Shown: positions 4,841-7,232 of the stretch, one piece after another
Layout: every line of letters begins with the position of its first letter
How positions within the stretch are numbered: the stretch's first letter is position 1
NCBI GenBank assembly: GCA_027295435.1
Contig: JAPUKX010000101.1
Location: 1-7,232, forward strand
Length of the DNA stretch: 7,232 nt
Reading direction: 5' to 3'
Origin: Planctomycetota bacterium
Lineage (GTDB): Bacteria > Planctomycetota > Phycisphaerae > Phycisphaerales > SM1A02
Position numbers and translations under genes: made by a program
The notes under the pieces: generated by a model
Told to the model about the DNA's origin: nothing
Database searches by the model: none
What the model saw: only the letters and a program-made list of their open reading frames with translations

Positions 4841-6709
4841 GTGAGCACACAACTAATTGACATGCACCCGATTCTCCGTGAGCTGATCGAGCGTAGCAAG
4901 AAACGAAAGTGGATCAGCTACGAGGAACTCAACACCTCTCTGCCGGACGAGATGGTCGATGCCGAGAAGCTCGATGAGCTGTTGGTGTCGATCGAGAGCC
5001 TGGGCATCGAGTTCCTCAACGAGCGATTGGCCTGCCGCAACAGGAATCAGGCCTTTCGGGCTCCGTTGCAGACGAACCTGAAGTTCAAGCGCGACGCCCC
5101 GAACATGAACGCTGCGATTCCGAAGGTTCGACTTGACGACGACGGGGCCACGGATGACGAGCGGGCCGCTGCCCTTGCCTTAGCCGAGCAGCGCTCTGGC
5201 GAGGAGATCCTTGGTGACGCAGAAGCCCGAGCCGTGATTGAGCAGGCGATCGCGGAGGCCGGAGCGAAGCGGATCGACGATCCGATACGCATGTATCTCA
5301 CGCAGATGGGCACCATCCCCCTGCTGACTCGGGAACAGGAGATTCGGCTGGCCAAGAAGATCGAAACCACTCGCATGATCTTTCGCCGGCGCGTTCTCGA
5401 ATCGGACTACGCTGCTTCTCAATCCGTCGATACGCTTCAGCAGGTTCATGAGGGGAATCTGCCGTTTGACCGAACCATGCGGATTTCCACGGCCGAGGAG
5501 AACGCCAAAGGCAAGATCGCCCTCCGGATCCCGGTGAATCTCCTGACGGTTCGCCGTTTGCTCAAGCAGAATACTCAGGCGTGGGAGCAGCTCCAGTCCA
5601 ACGATCTCTTGCAGGCGGAGCAACTTCGCCTCAAGCGCGGAATGTCATCCCACCGCCGCAAGGTGGCCACACTGCTGGAAGAATGCTGCCTTCGGACCGC
5701 CAAAATTCAGCCGCTGTTCCGCAAGCTGCAATCCATCAATCAGAAGATCAAACAGTTGCAGCGCGAGCTTCAACGCGCCAAAAGGATGCCCGAAAAATAT
5801 GACCCCGAAGACCTTTATGTGCTGAGAGAGGAGCTGGACGGCCTGCGAGGACTGGTCCTCGAGCGACCCGATGAGATCGATTGTCGTGTCCGTGAGATCG
5901 AAAAGGTGTTCAGTGAATACGAGCAGGCCAAGCGCGACCTCTCCGGAGGCAACCTTCGCCTGGTCGTTTCAATAGCCAAGAAGTATCGCAACCGCGGTCT
6001 GCCGTTTCTGGACATCATTCAGGAGGGAAACACCGGCCTGATGCGGGCGGTGGACAAGTATGAATACAGGCGCGGGTACAAGTTCTCCACCTACGCCACC
6101 TGGTGGATCCGCCAGGCCATCACCCGGGCTATCGCCGATCACGCGCGGACCATCCGCGTGCCCGTACACATGATCGAGACGATGTCCAGGCTTCGCACGA
6201 TTCAGAAGCACCTGCTTCAGGAGGTTGGGCGCGAGCCGACAATCGCTGAGATCGCCGAGCGAGCCATGATGACGATCGACGAGACTCGCCGGGTTATGAA
6301 GATCTCGCGCCATCCGGTGAGCCTGGACCGCCCGGTGGGCGAATCGGAGGATTCACAATTCGGCGACTTCATTGAGGACGAGCGGCAGGAAGCACCCGCC
6401 GAAACCGCCACCAGTGAGATGCTGCGGTCTCGCATCAACGATGTGCTCAGAACCCTCACCTACCGCGAGCGCGAGATCCTCAAGCTCCGCTACGGCATCG
6501 GCGACGGCTACACGTACACCCTCGAAGAGGTCGGGCGAATCTTCAAGGTCACCCGCGAACGCGTCCGCCAGGTCGAGTCGAAAGCAATCCGCAAGTTGCA
6601 GCAACCCGTGCGCATGCGACGCCTGGCAAGCTTCCTGGACGATCAGCCCGAAGAATTCGCCGACCTCTTCAGCTCCGAGAAGCAAACCGTCGCCGGTCAG
6701 GCCAGATAG
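4841..6709 (+). CDS. rpoD: RpoD/SigA, primary RNA polymerase sigma factor
   Basis: 622 residues from the GTG. It directs RNA polymerase to housekeeping promoters. Region 1.1 is present (about 8-58: HPILRELIERSKKRKW, YEELNTSLPDE, LGIEF), marking a primary rather than an alternative sigma factor. Region 1.2 is DDPIRMYLTQMGTIPLLTRE (146-165). An insert of about 190 residues (176-366) with a charged, coiled-coil-like end separates it from region 2, which starts at LSGGNLRLVVSIAKKYRNRG (367). The -10-reading and melting segment is KFSTYATWWIRQAITRAI (414-431). Region 4.2, which reads the -35 box, has the helix-turn-helix LEEVGRIFKVTRERVRQVES (561-580). GTG 4841 was chosen because GGAG lies eight bases upstream. 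ATG 4802 (13 residues longer, ten bases after dnaG, poor Shine-Dalgarno), ATG 4835 and ATG 4862 are alternatives. It is probably co-transcribed with dnaG. Confidence 0.97.
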   Translation: MSTQLIDMHPILRELIERSKKRKWISYEELNTSLPDEMVDAEKLDELLVSIESLGIEFLNERLACRNRNQAFRAPLQTNLKFKRDAPNMNAAIPKVRLDDDGATDDERAAALALAEQRSGEEILGDAEARAVIEQAIAEAGAKRIDDPIRMYLTQMGTIPLLTREQEIRLAKKIETTRMIFRRRVLESDYAASQSVDTLQQVHEGNLPFDRTMRISTAEENAKGKIALRIPVNLLTVRRLLKQNTQAWEQLQSNDLLQAEQLRLKRGMSSHRRKVATLLEECCLRTAKIQPLFRKLQSINQKIKQLQRELQRAKRMPEKYDPEDLYVLREELDGLRGLVLERPDEIDCRVREIEKVFSEYEQAKRDLSGGNLRLVVSIAKKYRNRGLPFLDIIQEGNTGLMRAVDKYEYRRGYKFSTYATWWIRQAITRAIADHARTIRVPVHMIETMSRLRTIQKHLLQEVGREPTIAEIAERAMMTIDETRRVMKISRHPVSLDRPVGESEDSQFGDFIEDERQEAPAETATSEMLRSRINDVLRTLTYREREILKLRYGIGDGYTYTLEEVGRIFKVTRERVRQVESKAIRKLQQPVRMRRLASFLDDQPEEFADLFSSEKQTVAGQAR

Positions 6710-6720
6710 CCCCGGACTTC

Positions 6721-6747
6721 GCGCGGAGGTTCTTCCTACCGCCGCGC
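6721..6747 (+). terminator. Hairpin just after rpoD, probable terminator
   Basis: Eleven bases after the rpoD stop, GCGCGG (6721-6726) pairs with CCGCGC (6742-6747). After one A-G mismatch, GGT (6728-6730) pairs with ACC (6738-6740) around the loop TCTTCCT. The stem is compact and GC-rich and ends the dnaG-rpoD unit. There is no run of T after it, so it may need Rho or act mainly to protect the transcript's 3' end. Confidence 0.45.
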
Positions 6748-6850
6748 TCCCCGTAAACACCGTGGCATCGCGCGTCAAGTGATCGAAATACTCCGACCAA
6801 GGGCGTTGGGCTCAAGCTGCGGGAACTGTGCGCGCGGGGTGGGTTGGGGG

Positions 6851-6880
6851 CTGAGCGTGGTGGCCGCGATGCAGTACACT
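6851..6880 (+). promoter_or_regulatory. Weak candidate promoter for the ACT-domain gene
   Basis: TACACT (6875-6880) resembles a -10 box and sits about 30 bases before the ATG, leaving room for a start site near 6887 and the AGGAGGT at 6896-6902. The only -35 at a usual distance is CTGAGC (6851-6856, 18-base spacer), which is poor. The hairpin after rpoD makes an own promoter likely. Confidence 0.28.
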
Positions 6881-6909
6881 TTGTCGCACACCGACAGGAG
6901 GTACTCGTG

Positions 6910-7232
6910 ATGGCCAAGGGGGCGATGATGTCGGACTTCTCGATCAGCCTGCCGGACCGGCCGGGCGAGCTGGCGCGGCTGGCGTCGATGCTGCGGGAGG
7001 CAGAGGTGAACCTGGTCGGGCTGTGGGGCTACGGCGCGGGCCAAGGCAAGGCTAGGTTCTATTGCGTGCCGGAGACGGCCGAGCGGTTCCGCAACTTCGC
7101 CCACTCCGCGGGACTTGAGGTCGAGGAAGGCAAGACGTTTTATCTCACAGGGGACGGCCAGCCCGGCTCGCTCACCGAGTGGCTGGACAAGATCGCCTCG
7201 GCGGGCATCAACCTCCACGCGATCCAGGCGGT
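6910..7232 (+). CDS. Tandem ACT-domain protein (5' part only)
   Basis: 107 codons are visible before the right edge, with no stop. A near-perfect Shine-Dalgarno AGGAGGT lies seven bases before the ATG; the GTG directly before it (6907) is in frame but too close. The first ACT domain (about 8-73) starts FSISLPDRPGELARLASMLR, with the conserved 'D-R-P-G-E-L' turn and following helix, then VNLVGLWGYG and a strand ARFYCVPE. A second ACT repeat begins near 74: GKTFYLTGDGQPGSLTEWLD, then AGINLHAIQA at the edge. ACT domains bind small ligands, usually amino acids, and regulate enzymes or transcription. No catalytic domain is visible, so this may be a stand-alone tandem ACT protein of about 130-150 residues, or the N-terminus of a larger protein. 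Its ligand cannot be named. It lies about 200 bases after rpoD on the same strand, separated by a hairpin. Confidence 0.85.
   Translation, partial: MAKGAMMSDFSISLPDRPGELARLASMLREAEVNLVGLWGYGAGQGKARFYCVPETAERFRNFAHSAGLEVEEGKTFYLTGDGQPGSLTEWLDKIASAGINLHAIQA

Noticed and set aside
1..7232. Defence system, mobile element, prophage or CRISPR array
   Set aside because: No transposase, integrase, nuclease or repeat-spacer pattern is visible; the recognised genes are housekeeping or exported proteins.

Overview
The window looks like a core-genome segment of a high-GC bacterium, most likely a planctomycete (Planctomycetota, Phycisphaerae-like). Three things suggest this. One exported protein ends in a PEP-CTERM-type tail of the planctomycete 'PAPG ... 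RRRRRR' style. The primary sigma factor carries both region 1.1 and a roughly 190-residue insert between regions 1.2 and 2. The third hint is the mix of housekeeping genes with exported proteins that lack a clear family. The phylum call is inference; no rRNA gene is present to settle it.

Layout from left to right. Positions 1-518 (minus) hold the first 172 codons of an exported protein with an FTP/M36-propeptide-like segment, cut by the window edge. It diverges from smpB (766-1251, plus), the tmRNA-binding trans-translation factor. smpB converges on a minus-strand PEP-CTERM-type exported protein (1399-2067), which has a good sigma-70-type promoter at 2155-2184. Next comes a gene-poor stretch of about 660 bases (2185-2847) with several inverted repeats, including a rod-like RNA-fold candidate at 2658-2760. 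It leads into dnaG (2848-4791, primase) and rpoD (4841-6709, primary sigma factor). A strong hairpin follows rpoD, then the start of a tandem ACT-domain protein (6910 to the window end).

dnaG and rpoD lie head to tail with a short gap and probably form one transcription unit, a version of the classical rpsU-dnaG-rpoD macromolecular-synthesis operon without an adjacent rpsU. SmpB, DnaG and RpoD cover ribosome rescue, replication priming and housekeeping transcription initiation. The two exported proteins and the ACT protein have no evident functional tie to them.

I see no mobile element, CRISPR array, defence system, tRNA or rRNA. The protein content is ordinary. The most interesting unexplained signal is the structured leader upstream of dnaG, including a small hairpin that would cover its ribosome-binding site.
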